This document shows, piece by piece, positions 33,988 to 45,143 of a stretch of 64,000 bases of DNA. The notes beneath the pieces were generated by a model. The model had not been told where the DNA came from, did no database searches, and was given only the letters and a program-made list of their open reading frames with translations. The position numbers were made by a program, and so were the translations under genes. Positions within the stretch are counted from its first letter, which is position 1; every line of letters starts with the position of its first letter. This stretch comes from Spongospora subterranea f. sp. subterranea (lineage: Eukaryota; Endomyxa: Phytomyxea; Phytomyxea; Plasmodiophorida): contig JAUGWO010000162.1 in assembly GCA_049724395.1 (NCBI GenBank), forward strand, positions 1-64,000, written 5' to 3'.

Positions 33988-34648
33988 TCCGTCACTGGCA
34001 AAGGGGCTCGTGAAAGTTGTAACAATGCGTTCCTACAATCTACCGTACTGTAGGACCTTTCGTCACTAGCAATGGGACTCTTGTAATAATGCATGCCTAC
34101 AGTCTAGGACCTTTCCGTCACTAGCAATGGGAGTGTAACAATGCATGCCTATTAGTCTAGGACCTTTCCGTCACTAGCAATGGGAGTGTAACAATGCATG
34201 CCTACAGTCTAGGACCTTTCCGTCACTAGCAATGGGAGTGTAACAATGCATGCCTACAGTCTAGGACCTTTCCGTCACTAGCAATGGGAGTGTAACACTG
34301 CATGCCTACAGTCTAGGACCTTTTCGTCACTATCAGTGGGAGTGTAACAATGGGAGTGTAACAATGCATGCCTACAGTCTAGGACCTTTCCGTCACTATC
34401 AGTGGGAGTGTAACAATGGGAGTGTAACAATGCATGCCTACAGTCTAGGACCTTTCCATCACTACCTAGCAATGGGACTCTTGTAACAATGCGTGCCTGC
34501 AGTCTACAGTAGGACCTTTCGGATACAGTCTAGGACCTTTCCGTCACTAGCAATGGGAGTGTAACAATGCATGCCTACAGTCTAGGACCTTTCCATCACT
34601 ACCTAGCAATGGGACTCTTGTAACAATGCGTGCCTGCGTCTACAGTAG
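33988..34648. repeat. 52-bp minisatellite, about eleven units
   Basis: The unit acctttccgtcactagcaat then gggagtgtaacaatgcatgc then ctacagtctagg repeats with internal partial duplications (gggagtgtaacaat doubled in two units) and a variant (ggacccttgtaac type) at both ends. It ends about 60 bp before family copy E. A single related unit lies inside copy A' at about 28285-28335, and another partial one at about 28040-28072. Confidence 0.9.
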
Positions 34649-34982
34649 GATCTTCGTGTACCGCCGAGTTCCGTCATTGGACTTGATCACGCATCTTGAT
34701 TCATTTGAATATCGATCGCACGAAATTAGTATGGTTGTTGCTGATTCTTTTCAGGTATATTCATCAGCTCACTTCACAGATGATAGATTCGGCGATTGTC
34801 GGGACCATCGTCATGGGAATCATAGGTGCGTGGAATTGTTTCTTATGGTTGTTATCATCACATCGCTGATGATCGAAATTTCGGCTGTCGCTGCGTCAGC
34901 ACTGTGTGTGTGCTTAAACTGTGTTAGAGATCGTCATGGGCGCGGTGAAATCGCTGAAGCTGATCGTAATCAGCTCCACGCA

Positions 34983-35071
34983 GATTCCGATCGGCATCGG
35001 AAGCGGCCTGGCGCTGATTCCGATTGCCGATCGTGCTGAGCGCCAGGCCGCTTCCGATGCCGATCGGAATC
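34983..35071. repeat. Perfect 32-bp inverted repeat within the hendecad array of copy E
   Basis: gattccgatcggcatcggaa-gcggcctggcgc (34983-35014) is exactly inverted at 35040-35071 with a 25-bp loop. One repeat unit has been flipped relative to its neighbours. Confidence 0.95.
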
Positions 35072-35253
35072 AGCGCCAGGCCGCTTCTGATGCTGATCGT
35101 GCTGAGCGCCACGCCGACAGGTTGTTTACTCTCTTATTCATTCTTTATTCAAATTTTTTGATTATCTATACAGAGTGCAGCACATGTTAGGATAGGTATC
35201 CTCACTGAGGAAGGAATATTGATTGCCCGTCTATACGTTCTGGACTTAAAAAT

Positions 35254-35615
35254 TCGCCATCAACAGCTTGTTCAGGTTCGTCATCGTGTTGTGCCTGCGC
35301 TTGCAACTGTGGAGGTAACACTAAAACACAGATAAAACAGTTTACTAAACAACATCCGTACGTTCTCGACTTAAAAATTCTATGACTCTGTCTCCTTGAT
35401 CGGAATGTAGCATTGTAACAATGTGTCTCATTGTGTATTACAATATCACACACATATCGCTATATTACACATCAATTCTCGAGAAAGCTTCTACTTCTTA
35501 CGTACGGATGTTGTTTAGTACTGTTCATCTGTTTTATCTGTGTTTTAGTGTTACCTCCAGAGTTGCAAGCGCAGGCACAACACGATGACGAACCTGAACA
35601 AGCTGTTGATGGCGA
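35254..35615. repeat. Fold-back repeat at the 3' end of copy E
   Basis: Arms 35254-35363 and 35500-35615 are inverted copies, differing by one internal gap of about 8 bp and very few substitutions. The right arm carries the Gln-rich exon of copy E in sense orientation. The left arm is an inverted copy fused to the preceding exon. Confidence 0.9.
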
Positions 35616-35639
35616 ACAACAATTTGAAAAAGGTAGGCG

Positions 35640-37010
35640 ATATAGAGGAGTTGACGAACTGTTGACGATCTCACCCAATCCACAGAGCAGCCTTCAGAGG
35701 CCGAACAAGACGGGTAATCCAGGGATTTTTTTTTGCAACGGAGTATGGCAATTTTGTGATGGTCGTGTGCCCAGTGCCCACCCCAGCAGCAGCAAACAGA
35801 CGAGCGCGGAGTTTTGTTCATGGTATTCCCCTCCCAGTCGTAGCGCAACCCTGAGCTTTTATCCAGAAAGAAGACCGTACACTTTTTCTAATGGAGGCGG
35901 AGGCAGGTAACGTCGTTGCAAAGTATGAAACCTTCTTTTCGATTTGCATAGTTTTTTATCCATGTCGTATCAGTATTGATAACAGAGGCACTATCGAAGC
36001 CGGTGTAGCGCCTGCCAGCGCTGTCACCGTGGCGCATGTTACGGGGCTTTTTTCCGGTGTAATAAATCAGTCTAGTTTTTCGTCGTCGTTTCAGTTGTAC
36101 CCGTCGTTTTGCGGTTATCGGGGATCGGCGCTCCTGATAGTTGCCGGGCGCAATATTGGCCAATAACGCTTCACCCAGCACTATTAACGAAAATGAAGAC
36201 TAGAAATTCCCCTGAACTTGAAGTGACTACTGAAATTGATGAGGAGCAAAAATCGATCTCTGCAACGGCTGAGGCCGCGTCTGACCAAGCAACGGCTAAT
36301 CGAGTTTTTATTCGAACAAGCTCGGCAAAATCAAATTTTGACAGAGCAAATGATGGCGGTAATGAAAGGTTCTTCGGATAAATCGAAGTCGACTGAAAAT
36401 GTGGTACAGTACCGGGACATCTTAACTCCACACTTTTTTATGGTAGCCACGGACATGTCTATTGCAGACTTCAGCTACAGTAGCTCAATAAATCTGTTGC
36501 GAATGTGTTAGTCGATAGCTTTTTGCCTTCTTAACAATATGGCACCTCGATTGTTTTTAACTTGAATAGCGGCTGCGCCGATAGAGTCCAAAGTTTGTAT
36601 GTAAGAGAACATTTTTGAAATTTATAAGTATGGTGGAAAATCAAAATGCTCATAAGTGCGCACGCACATATTGGTAAAAAACCATCGTTTCGGATAGTTA
36701 TTGAATTGAGTTGAATTTCAGCCAGAAAATAGCACAGAATGATCGGCCCCAGGCTGACGGACGAACAAGCCATTTCGCTGATCATATTGATCTACCAACA
36801 TACTCAAACTTCTCCAAGAATGTTTCTCAGAGTAATGGCGTTTCTGATCAACAACTATTTCTTCAGATTGAGAATCGCGTCCCCAATCGTACGATAAGAA
36901 GCAGAAAGTTCGAAGCGCACCCATAGGTAAAATATGGCTTGTTGCGACATTGTTGACAAATTGTCATACGTGCCTGCAACCGCAAGGAAACCAGATTTCG
37001 ATGTTCTTCG
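35640..37010. other. Repeat-rich region with fragments of unrecognised open frames
   Basis: Plus-strand frames at 36193-36381 (MKTRNSPELEVTTEIDEEQK) and 36236-36511 overlap in different phases and read as one acidic/Gln-rich protein with a frame change (FEQARQNQILTEQMMAVMKG). Another frame lies at 36711-36926. These resemble gag-like or SAP-like element proteins only in general composition. No domain assigned. Confidence 0.3.
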
Positions 37011-37019
37011 GTTTCTTCT

Positions 37020-37677
37020 CCCTCCCTGGAACAATATCTCAATGTTGATTAGTAGCAATTTTTTTTTTTAAAAAAAGCTGCATTATCTGCATCATATGAT
37101 CTCTATTTGCCTGATCATTTTCCATCCTCATAATTTCTTGTTGTCGTTCGAAATCCAACCGTTCTCTTTGAAAACGAAGAACCTCAGCATCGTCCTTTAT
37201 ACTGTCGATCATCATGTCGAGTTTCTGCTTTTTGGAGTGTTGTTCTTTTTTGCCTTCTGCATGAGGTCTCGCTTTTTCGGAAGCGGGCTGGGTTCTTCAG
37301 CCGTTTGTAAATCGTCGTCGAAAATATCATCTTCCGAATCATTTAGACTATCCATAGCCATACGTCTCAACAATGTGCCAGATGCCTCAATTCCGTCCTT
37401 TTTAGCTTTGTCAATATCTTTCCTGGCAACTTCAAACTCTTTAAAATCTTAGCAAGCACTCCCGCTCGTCAAAATCCTCCTGGACTCCAGATTTCCTAGT
37501 TTCGCAGTAAATCGAAAGAATCCCATGAATTATGGAGAGTTGTTCAAAATTGGGAGCAATTTCTTGAGAGATGCTGGATTCATCAGACTCAGACGGACAG
37601 GCTGCAGTGTCGGGTGCTTGGACATTTGCAGTGGATTTATCATTTCGGAGAAAGCGTGGGATAGATAACCAGTTCAT
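37020..37677 (-). pseudogene. Myb/SANT-associated accessory protein fragment of a DNA transposon (tentative)
   Basis: Minus-strand frames give MNWLSIPRFLRNDKSTANVQ (start 37677), then in another phase ARKDIDKAKKDGIEASGTLL, an acidic stretch (NDSEDDIFDDDLQ) and a Lys/Arg/Gln helix (LDFERQQEIMRMENDQANRD). An acidic linker followed by a charged helix is the pattern of NAM-associated/SANT partner proteins of PIF/Harbinger elements. No catalytic gene is adjacent. Confidence 0.3.
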
Positions 37678-37926
37678 GACAACTTTAAACTGTTTTGATG
37701 ATGCAAATGCTATGAAAAATGGATCTCCATGATGCTGATCAAGCTAGTCAGATAATATACACTTTTGACTGTGACTGTTTAATTCAAGCGAAACTATCGA
37801 GACCTGGTCACCCAGCAATTCGCTCAGGTGCCGGTACACCTAGAAAGTTTTACTGTCAAACCTCGGTGCAAATACAGTGCAACTACCCGCATTAGTGCAC
37901 CGATTGACTGTATATTTTGAAATGTT

Positions 37927-40209
37927 TCAATGATTTTCAATGAGTTGTATGGCATGGGGCAACACACTGATAACGGAGTCAATATTCTCAACACAGCCTT
38001 TCACGCTTCCAACTAGATTGATGATTAGCCTACAAAGAAGATGGTCATCGGAAACCGCTGGTTTGAGACAGGGTCATACGTCTGATTTCGGACTCCAGCT
38101 TCAGCGCGTGACAATATTGCATACTCGGTATGCGAGAGACCCTGTTGTACCATAGCCCAAGCTCTGAATGCAACCCGGACGCTAAAAATGTGTGGAATGG
38201 ACTGTTACGAACTATGGAGTACTGACATTGCTGGTATTCGTCTATGTAAAATGGCCAGAGTGGCCTCTGGAGTGACATCCCTTGGGGATAACCCAGTGCC
38301 ACCGACAGTCAACACCAAATCAACAGGATTAGATACGGAATCCTATCGAAATCAGCGTCAAAATCTGATTAGATGTGTCCTCAACATCTTACCGTCCATT
38401 GCTGTATTGCGAGACTGATCTTTTCAACATCGTCGGGGACGACAATGCATTCAACAACCTTCATGGCATGGCTGGTAAGATACTGAGTTAATGCTGGTCC
38501 TGATAGATCTGGATATTGCCCAGTATATGCACGATCACTGCAAACCAGAATACAGACTCTTAGCGCTCTATTGATTTTGACGACGTGATTTCGCTTGTGC
38601 TGGCACGATTGGTGTCCCATATCAGACACACGCCTTGTATCTGCTGGCTGATCAGAATCCATATTCAAAGGTCCGAACAGGATGGTTGATAGCTTATCAC
38701 CAGCATGAACGGTTGCTGATTTTGCTGGTACACAAATTACACTATTCGCGGTTTGTGCAGAAGTTAGCCGGCTACTAGCTGAGCACAGATGCGAAGACGT
38801 CGTAGGGCGCGCTATCATCTCTTGCCGGCTCTGATCGTAGGATACGGAAGCAAGTTGATACAACGGCCGATCGTCATCACAAGTTAAGTCCTGAACAACG
38901 GTGCACGGGATCGTATTATGAACGGAGCCGTGAGGCATTACTCGACATTGTTTGGAGATCATACTAGAAAGAATATATTTGAGATACCAATGACAAAGAA
39001 ACAAACAGAAAACTCGCTGACCGTATAGCTGGAGATACAAACAGATGAAAATTGACTAACGAACTCAAAGGGTTGCCAGGGAGGGCAAACACTAAGGTAG
39101 TACCAACCTAACCAATATTTAGGAGCGACGAACTAGCCTAAAAGCATCATACAGTTGCAAATGTTGTTGGCTTCCCAGGCTTCATATTAAGTCGACCGAA
39201 GTGAACCACACCACAGCGCTCGAGATAGGTCTTGACAAGGTCATGGGATCCCATCGATACTCCACCGGTAGTAATCAACAAATTCAAATCTGGTATTGCA
39301 TCGTCTAGCACTGCACCCAATGATCGGTCTGTGCCTAACAAATTGTTTGTGAATGTTTAGGTACGTTTTGGTACATGCTTAGGATGAATTTACCTTGAAG
39401 ATGATCAGACAAGATTCCTAGATCAATGACTTCGACGGCTCTATGCTCTGTCTTTAGAGCTCCGATAATCATAGGTCTATTACTATCATAAATCTGGGTG
39501 AATCCTGAGAAGACAATCTCGTCATCTTGAGCTGAAAATCATGACATCTTAATGTACCTATTCGCTCCTGATCAAAATCAGCCAGTTCATCTCCTGTTGA
39601 TGCAACACCAACTTTGACTGGGGGATAGACGCTAATAGATTTAATCCCGAGCGACATGATAAGGGCAAGATCCGCGTAACCAATGGGAGTATTGGATTCC
39701 ATAATCAGCTGCCCAGCTGTGACATCTTGCCCCGGCTGACGAATATACGATCCAAATTCAGGAATTCTATCTAAAGTGATAATCTCGTCGTCGATCTGGT
39801 GACACCATTCAATTGGGACCACCGTATTGGCTCTGTTGGGTAATGCAGCTCCGGTTGTTATGTAGATTGCATCATCATCGTTCATGGATAAATGTCCAGG
39901 ATGAGAATGACCAGCTAACGACGAGCTGGCGATCTTGAATGAAAATCTGTCATTTGATGACTGAGAAATCTCGGGCAAACAAATAGCATATCCATCCATA
40001 GTCGATGTACGAAAAGTGGGCATGTTGATAGGGCTAAAAACTGGACTCGCCGTATAATATCCTAAATAATCAATCGAAGGGCATGCTTGCACAGCTTTGA
40101 GTGCCGGCTGCGAAATAACTTGGTGCAATACTTGTTGGATAGCGTCCTGGACAGATATCATCTGGTATGGAGATGAGGTTAGCCCCATATCCTTATCTAT
40201 AATCCGCAT
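37927..40209 (-). CDS. Molybdenum insertase with MoeA-MogA domain order
   Basis: Completes molybdenum cofactor by adenylating molybdopterin (MogA/G domain) and inserting molybdate (MoeA/E domain). Start at 40209 ([20 protein letters not shown]). E domain: [55 protein letters not shown] and [12 protein letters not shown]. After domain IV a linker leads to the G domain: [64 protein letters not shown], ending [16 protein letters not shown] with the stop at 37927. Introns are short; several in the last third. The E-then-G order is that of plant Cnx1 and opposite to animal gephyrin. Exon boundaries between 38960 and 39150 are uncertain. Confidence 0.92.
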
Positions 40210-40405
40210 AATCCAATCAATGAGATTAGTGCAGTTACGGCCTGTAACAGCGCTCTAAATACGCGGAACTTTTACGTTCGTTTCGACAGGTCCAAGTCCC
40301 ATCGAGCCATTGTACTGTATCAGGAGCTGGCAAAACATCCAACATTGTGTTGCGGGAATCACGCTTTTTAATTAAGATCTATAGGTTGCCGATAAGGTGA
40401 ACACA

Positions 40406-41074
40406 TCACTTGAAAATCTGTACACCCTTCGAGGATTTACATTGGTTAATCGGGACGCTGACTTTTGTTCCAGACTTCAACGAAAATTCAATCCTGGTCG
40501 TTGGGGTAAACTTTCCATCTGAGTTGAAGTCGAACCAATTGCCATTAGGGCGTCTTCCGTTGCTGCCGGCGAGCTTGGCTGACATAACTGGATCCCCTGC
40601 CGTGTTCATCAAACCCAGACTTTGATAATACAGTGATCCTTGGACAGTAGGGCGAACATAGCATTGGGGACCCCGAGATTTCAAGGGATTTGTTGTGGCT
40701 AATTTAATTTTGCAATCAGTGACACCAAAAGGGGCGCTGCCTGTGGCCCTGTTCCATGTTCGGGTAATCATATCAACACCGCAACCTTGTGATCCTATAT
40801 CACAGGTGCTTGCCACAACCGCTAGAACTTCAGGATGTGAACCACATTTTACAGACACCACCTGACCACAAAACTCAGGTTTATACACCAGGTCGCGTAG
40901 CGTAGGATCCTGGCCAAGGGCGAGTGCATCAAGAACAGCATATTCGCCTTGTGGTACCTGGCATCCACCACCATCAGTTTGATCCGACCAGTGTTTTCCA
41001 ATGGATCCTTCTGCATATTGACAGCTGACCAGTATTCCAAAAACAGCAACCAAACCGACGTTGTAAATGGACAT
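40406..41074 (-). CDS. Secreted expansin-like (double-psi beta-barrel) protein
   Basis: Expansin-related proteins loosen or bind polysaccharide walls without hydrolysis. The 222-residue intronless frame begins with a signal peptide (MSIYNVGLVAVFGILVSC). The first domain has GGGCQVPQGEYAVLDAL, FCGQVVSVKCGS, VVASTCDIGSQGCGVDM and the TWNRATGSAPFGVTDCKIKL end, which match the double-psi barrel of expansins and cerato-platanin/kiwellin-like relatives. The second half (NGRRPNGNWFDFNSDGKF) is compatible with the carbohydrate-binding domain but diverged. Presumably acts outside the cell on wall material. The single exon is notable among intron-rich neighbours. Confidence 0.72.
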   Translation of the reverse strand: MSIYNVGLVAVFGILVSCQYAEGSIGKHWSDQTDGGGCQVPQGEYAVLDALALGQDPTLRDLVYKPEFCGQVVSVKCGSHPEVLAVVASTCDIGSQGCGVDMITRTWNRATGSAPFGVTDCKIKLATTNPLKSRGPQCYVRPTVQGSLYYQSLGLMNTAGDPVMSAKLAGSNGRRPNGNWFDFNSDGKFTPTTRIEFSLKSGTKVSVPINQCKSSKGVQIFK

Positions 41075-41079
41075 TGAAT

Positions 41080-41450
41080 CCGACGTTTACTTGGTTAAGT
41101 TCTCTAAATTACAACTTTTGAGGAATGATATTCTAGAATGGACCAATATCAAAGGGTGTCCCAATCGATGATTCCTCCATACGATTTCCCGGCGTGACGC
41201 TCCATCACGCCGAACCATGTTTCGACTATTTGTGGGTAGTCATTTCTCCGGAATGAAATGCTTGAGTCAACGAGTTCCCACTTCACAGGAAAAATAGTTT
41301 TTCATCGCTCCCCTATATATGGGTCCAGCTTCATCAATAAGCCTCATTCGGCCTTCTTTTAACTATAGAAACAATTTGTAAAGATTACAATGAATTTGGT
41401 ATAAGGGACCGGACCCTTTCTATCTTATTGACCGGGTAAAGCTTTTGTTT
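41080..41450. other. Spacer with possible transposon 3' remnants
   Basis: No gene supported. Contains a perfect inverted motif (ggcgtgacgctccatcacgcc) at about 41192-41213 and AT-rich sequence. Confidence 0.3.
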
Positions 41451-41454
41451 TCAA

Positions 41455-41877
41455 CTTGTTTGTGTGTTTTCTAAGCTCACCGTCCCTGAAACGACGGAAC
41501 AACGTTCCAATAGACATATTCATTGCTGTCGCCAATGGGGCCAACGTTCGTCGCTGTTTTAACGGCACTCTCGAACCTTATGCTGGTCTAAACACAGTTT
41601 TTTCTCCCCACGTGTCCTTTTTTTCTTGACAGAACGATCGTTTGAGCGCGAGCTTTTACACATTCCTTATGCCTGTTCCAAACCCTTTCAATCGTACGCC
41701 GATTGATTTTTGCAGTTGATCAGATAGCCCTTTGATACATCCGTGTTTCAATTTTCCATTGGCACTTTCCGTTAGAAGTTTTTCGTAATTCATCTGGCGG
41801 GCCTCATTTGTCAAATTGAGCCTTGACCTTGAAGCGAATGAGTCATGTATTGAAGCTGCGAGATCGTCACCCTCCAC
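41455..41877 (-). pseudogene. Tc1/mariner-like transposase N-terminal remnant
   Basis: The minus-strand frame from 41877 reads LNLTNEARQMNYEKLLTESA and NGKLKHGCIKGLSDQL, the helix-turn-helix start (usually LT-x-EQR-x-x-I-x-x-x-L...NGKL..G.) of a transposase family widespread in oomycetes and zoosporic fungi. Downstream, after frame changes, VPLKQRRTLAPLATAMNMSI and LFRRFRDGELRKHTNKLK match the second HTH. The DDE catalytic part is absent. Confidence 0.6.
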
Positions 41878-42308
41878 ATTTACTGGGAAACATTGCTGAA
41901 AGCGTTTATTCCTTGTTGAGATTGCAGTTCGTTATGGTCAAAGTTCGGCGATCTGCTCGTTCGGCGATCTGTCCTCACGAATAGTCAATGTTAATAGGTT
42001 CATGACAATCGATTCCATTATGTAATAAGATTATTATCATCACTGCTGCATAACGTAGAACGCTCACCAATTCCATTATTGTTCCCAATAGACTATAGAG
42101 ATTCAAATGTGCCGAGAGTTGGCGTAAAGGAATTCCCATGTTCTCAATACAAAGATTCATTGATTTGACGTGTGCAACATTCAGCACAGCAAAAAAACAG
42201 TCTTGGAAAAAAAATGAGCTTAATTTCGGGTTTTTGGAGAAATGGAACTCGTGTTAAACTCACGTAAAAACCCGCGGAATCAAACTCACGTGATCGTAAT
42301 GTTGTGGT

Positions 42309-43093
42309 GATGGATGACGATAGTCGGCTGTGTAAAAAACAGAAGGTCCTCGTCCCGAGACCCTGTCGGTGTTGAAAGCCAGCTACCTAAATCATTTTTT
42401 CGACTACTCGCGAGGTCGTAAGATTATCAAGCAAAAGCTTCCTGGCAAGGTGTGGAAGCTGGTTTTCGAAGATTTCCTCACCGAGACGAAAAAGTCGTGT
42501 CGTGAGAAAGGGATTCCGTTCAGCGAAGATATGCTCCCGTCATCAAGAGCACTTCAAGATTCTCTACGGGCGATTATTTCCACCGAAGAGACAGGGAACG
42601 CCGATATCAAGGGTGCTGACAAAGTAATCCTTCAAAGCGAGGACGTGTTGCTGCAGTTAAAATAAACAGATGGGCACGCGAGACGTAGCATGATCAAGAT
42701 GCGGAACGAGATGATTTCAACAGAGATTCGGACGACGACCTCACAGCAGGATCAAACTTCAACTACCAGGACTGCTCCGCTGGAGACGCGATCGCAAATC
42801 ATGGCCCGAACCGCTGATAGTCTGGAATCAATGACAGAGGTCATGAAAGAAAATTCTATCAGCACTGTTGAGTTGCTAAAGAGCCAGCAATTTTTGGCAC
42901 AGAAAAAGTTGTTTTATATGAAGCAGACCTTGCTCGTAAACAGAAAACTCATTCTGCAAGCGTCAAGGCCAAAGAAACGGAAAACAAAACCAAGGAGCTG
43001 CAAAACCTGACATTCCTATTGGAGCATGGGGTGATAACACAAAATGAATTCATGACCAAAGCCAAACTCGTTGCTGATCTTCAAATCAGATAA
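42309..43093 (+). pseudogene. Putative accessory DNA-binding protein of the Harbinger-like element
   Basis: Starts MDDDSRLCKKQKVLVPRP, then in a shifted frame KASYLNHFFDYSRGRKIIKQ and KVWKLVFEDFLTETKKS, to a stop at 42663-42665. A second frame (42690-43010) reads MARTADSLESMTEVMKENSI and continues as a charged helix (KQTLLVNRKLILQ...). The pattern, a small globular start, then an acidic/Ser linker and a Lys/Gln-rich coil, resembles SANT-like partner proteins, but the SANT aromatic residues are not clearly seen. Confidence 0.35.
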
Positions 43094-43161
43094 AGATTAG
43101 GTTACAAATCGTTTCCCCATTCGCTGACGAATTCGTATCTTGCGCTCTGATAGGGCCTTGA

Positions 43162-44285
43162 TCAGCCATGGAAAAATCCATCCGATGGCGGTGAATGAAA
43201 TTGGTCAGGCGGCAGCACGCTTCGAAGACGACACCGAATATGTCGCGTCTGCTGGGGCAAGGTATGGAGGAAACGCCTCCATCTGTCTTTCAGCCCTCCG
43301 ATTCCCCACTCTACTTGAACTCGGACTGCAGCGTGTCGCTTGTTGAAAGCACGAACGACCGGATTGGTTTGATCTCCTTGAATTTCACGACCATCTATTC
43401 GCCTCAGGATATACATCTCGACCCCGGGTCACCTAAGAGGGTATTGCTGAACGGTATCCAGATCGTCATTTCGAAACTGTTCCCTCCAATTGAGGTGAAT
43501 ATGGGAATTCCTGAGACAACGAACATCATGAAAGGAACCAGCAAAACGCTGGATCGCAATAGATGATCAGACCGTCATGATCAACAATAATTACATTGTT
43601 GAAACAATACATCGCCTTCCTCGTATTGTAATATCTCTTGTGCTCAGTGATGTTTGGCCGATTGATGCGACAGAGTGTACCGTCAACATGACCAATACAG
43701 CCACGAGAATGAAGGTAAAACCCGACCAAGGCGGCTTCCTTTCTCTGCATTCGGCCATTCAATCTCGTCGGAGAGCGCCATGTTGATAGCAGATGCAATG
43801 AAGACACTATCTGCATTCAGAGACGTCCGAGAATAGTTCCACTCTGTGGCTTCATGCCTCGCTCCATTGTTGTGCTTGATGTAATGAATAAATGATATCA
43901 GACGCTCAGCAGGACAGAGTTTCGGTGGCCACCCCCTTTGCTTCACTTTCATTTTCCTCGAATGACGAGCATATAGAATTGGTACAGGGCATAATTTTTC
44001 ACATAATCTTTCGTATTCCGAAAGAGTAAATCCTATCATTGATTTGAATATAGATGAATGACCCATTTGCATGTAAAACAGTCTGTCCGTTTTGTCACTA
44101 AGCTCGTTCACAGAGTAATCTCCATCTTCAGCATGTCTGTCATCAGAGAAAATGATAGGAATCACAACTGAAATCACTTTTGCAGCAGCACGATGTTGAT
44201 CGCAGAGCATCATTGCGGTAGCACACATCAATTCGTCGTCAGAGTCCTGTGAGCTCGACGAGCTTTCTTCTTCGGTGTCACTCAT
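43162..44285 (-). pseudogene. DDE_Tnp_4 (PIF/Harbinger-like) nuclease with frameshifts
   Basis: The N-terminal frame (start 44285, MSDTEEESSSSSQDSDDE) carries an acidic tail, then RGWPPKLCPAERLIS. A frame change at about 43770 leads to CIGHVDGTLCRINRP (first catalytic Asp), RYYNTRKAMYCFNNVIIVDH and DGLIIYCDP. Another change leads to FAGSFHDVRCL, another to LLGDPG (second Asp) and YILRR. The last frame has NKRHAAVRVQVEWGIGGLKD, with the Glu of the triad. The family order is complete, but at least three frame changes without intron signals make it inactive. Confidence 0.8.
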
Positions 44286-44539
44286 TGGGCAAAACTCGCG
44301 TGAAACTCACGAACACCGGGTTTTAAAGCCCTTGTGAGTTTGCCCGAACTGGTGGTTGGAAGGTCCCGCGGAGTTTTGAAATTTGCGTGAACCACGAGTT
44401 TACCTCGAGTTTTGCCACTTTGCGGACAACACAATGGAATGGATGGGGTATATAGGGACACCAGCAAGTCGCGCATTATTTTAGCTGGGATGGCTTCAAA
44501 GTTCAAACGCAATGTACCGGATGTCGATGACATTTGGGT

Positions 44540-45140
44540 TTTGGCGCTCGATTTTCTTGGACTTTCATTGGCAAATAAGATTTAGAGTATTGCGGAAGTG
44601 TTTACTGTATTGCATTGATTAGCTCAACAACTGCTTCAACTTGCTGCCTTAAACATGCGCATCAAGCGGGGCTAACTTGCTTGACTTAATCAAAGCTCCC
44701 GAGACCTAGTTGTTAAAGCTCTTTGCTAACCGTCATCAAAATATTTTTTGCTGTGTTTATTCTTCGAAGCTGTTGCAAACTTGAAAGTTAGTTATTGCAC
44801 ACGTTGAACAGATTAATTTATGTCTAGCTTGTCGTTGACAACTCCTTGTTGAACTACTCATTATCCAAGGTTGTTCAAACTTCGAATATTTAGACAAGTG
44901 AAAGCCAAAGGCAAAGCGCGTACGACATGTGACAATAATCGATTGTATCATCGACGATCCACTCTGCTCTCTCGTAGATACCATTAATTGCTTGGGTCTT
45001 TCGCGCTTTCTTTGTCATCGGACATAAACTGCTTGTTCAATTCAACTTGTAGTAATTGGCTCTACTGCTCGTTTTATAATCAATACGATCTAACTTAACA
45101 GAGTCATTAGTCGACGAGATTAGGTAGCCTCTCTAGCTTA
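44540..45140. other. Intergenic region upstream of the proton channel
   Basis: No supported gene. It is AT-rich and stop-rich. It presumably includes the Hv1 promoter. Confidence 0.4.
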
Positions 45141-45143
45141 GAA

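Larger units (their letters stand above)
34660..35640 (+). pseudogene. Dispersed TM/hendecad-repeat family, copy E (rearranged)
   Basis: The conserved upstream block (catcttgattcatttgaata) precedes MVVADSFQ, a possible 25-nt intron, then MIDSAIVGTIVMGIIA. Removing a 74-nt intron-like segment (GTGCGT..GCGTCAG) joins this in phase 1 to LCVCLNCVRDRHGRG. Hendecads follow (DRNQRQAASDA), but one unit is inverted (34983-35071), which throws the frame into a stop. The next exon (AAHVRIGILTEEGILIARLY) and a Gln-rich exon (LPPELQAQAQHDDEPEQAVD, 35553 on) are recognisable. Likely non-functional as it stands, though it best shows the exon order. Confidence 0.6.
42234..44410. mobile_element. PIF/Harbinger-like DNA transposon, decayed, with two diverging genes
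   Basis: A DDE_Tnp_4 nuclease lies on the minus strand (43162-44285), with a second open gene on the plus strand (42309-43093) pointing towards it. This two-gene layout (nuclease plus DNA-binding partner) is typical of PIF/Harbinger. Flanks contain similar motifs (aactcgtgttaaactcacgt on the left; aaactcgaggtaaactcgtg read inward from the right), suggesting terminal inverted repeats, but limits are approximate and no target duplication was identified. Confidence 0.55.

Noticed and set aside
37096-37452. Hydrophobic plus-strand ORF resembling a membrane protein
   Set aside because: The opposite strand reads as an acidic and then charged helical protein. The hydrophobicity is the complement of Lys/Glu-rich codons.
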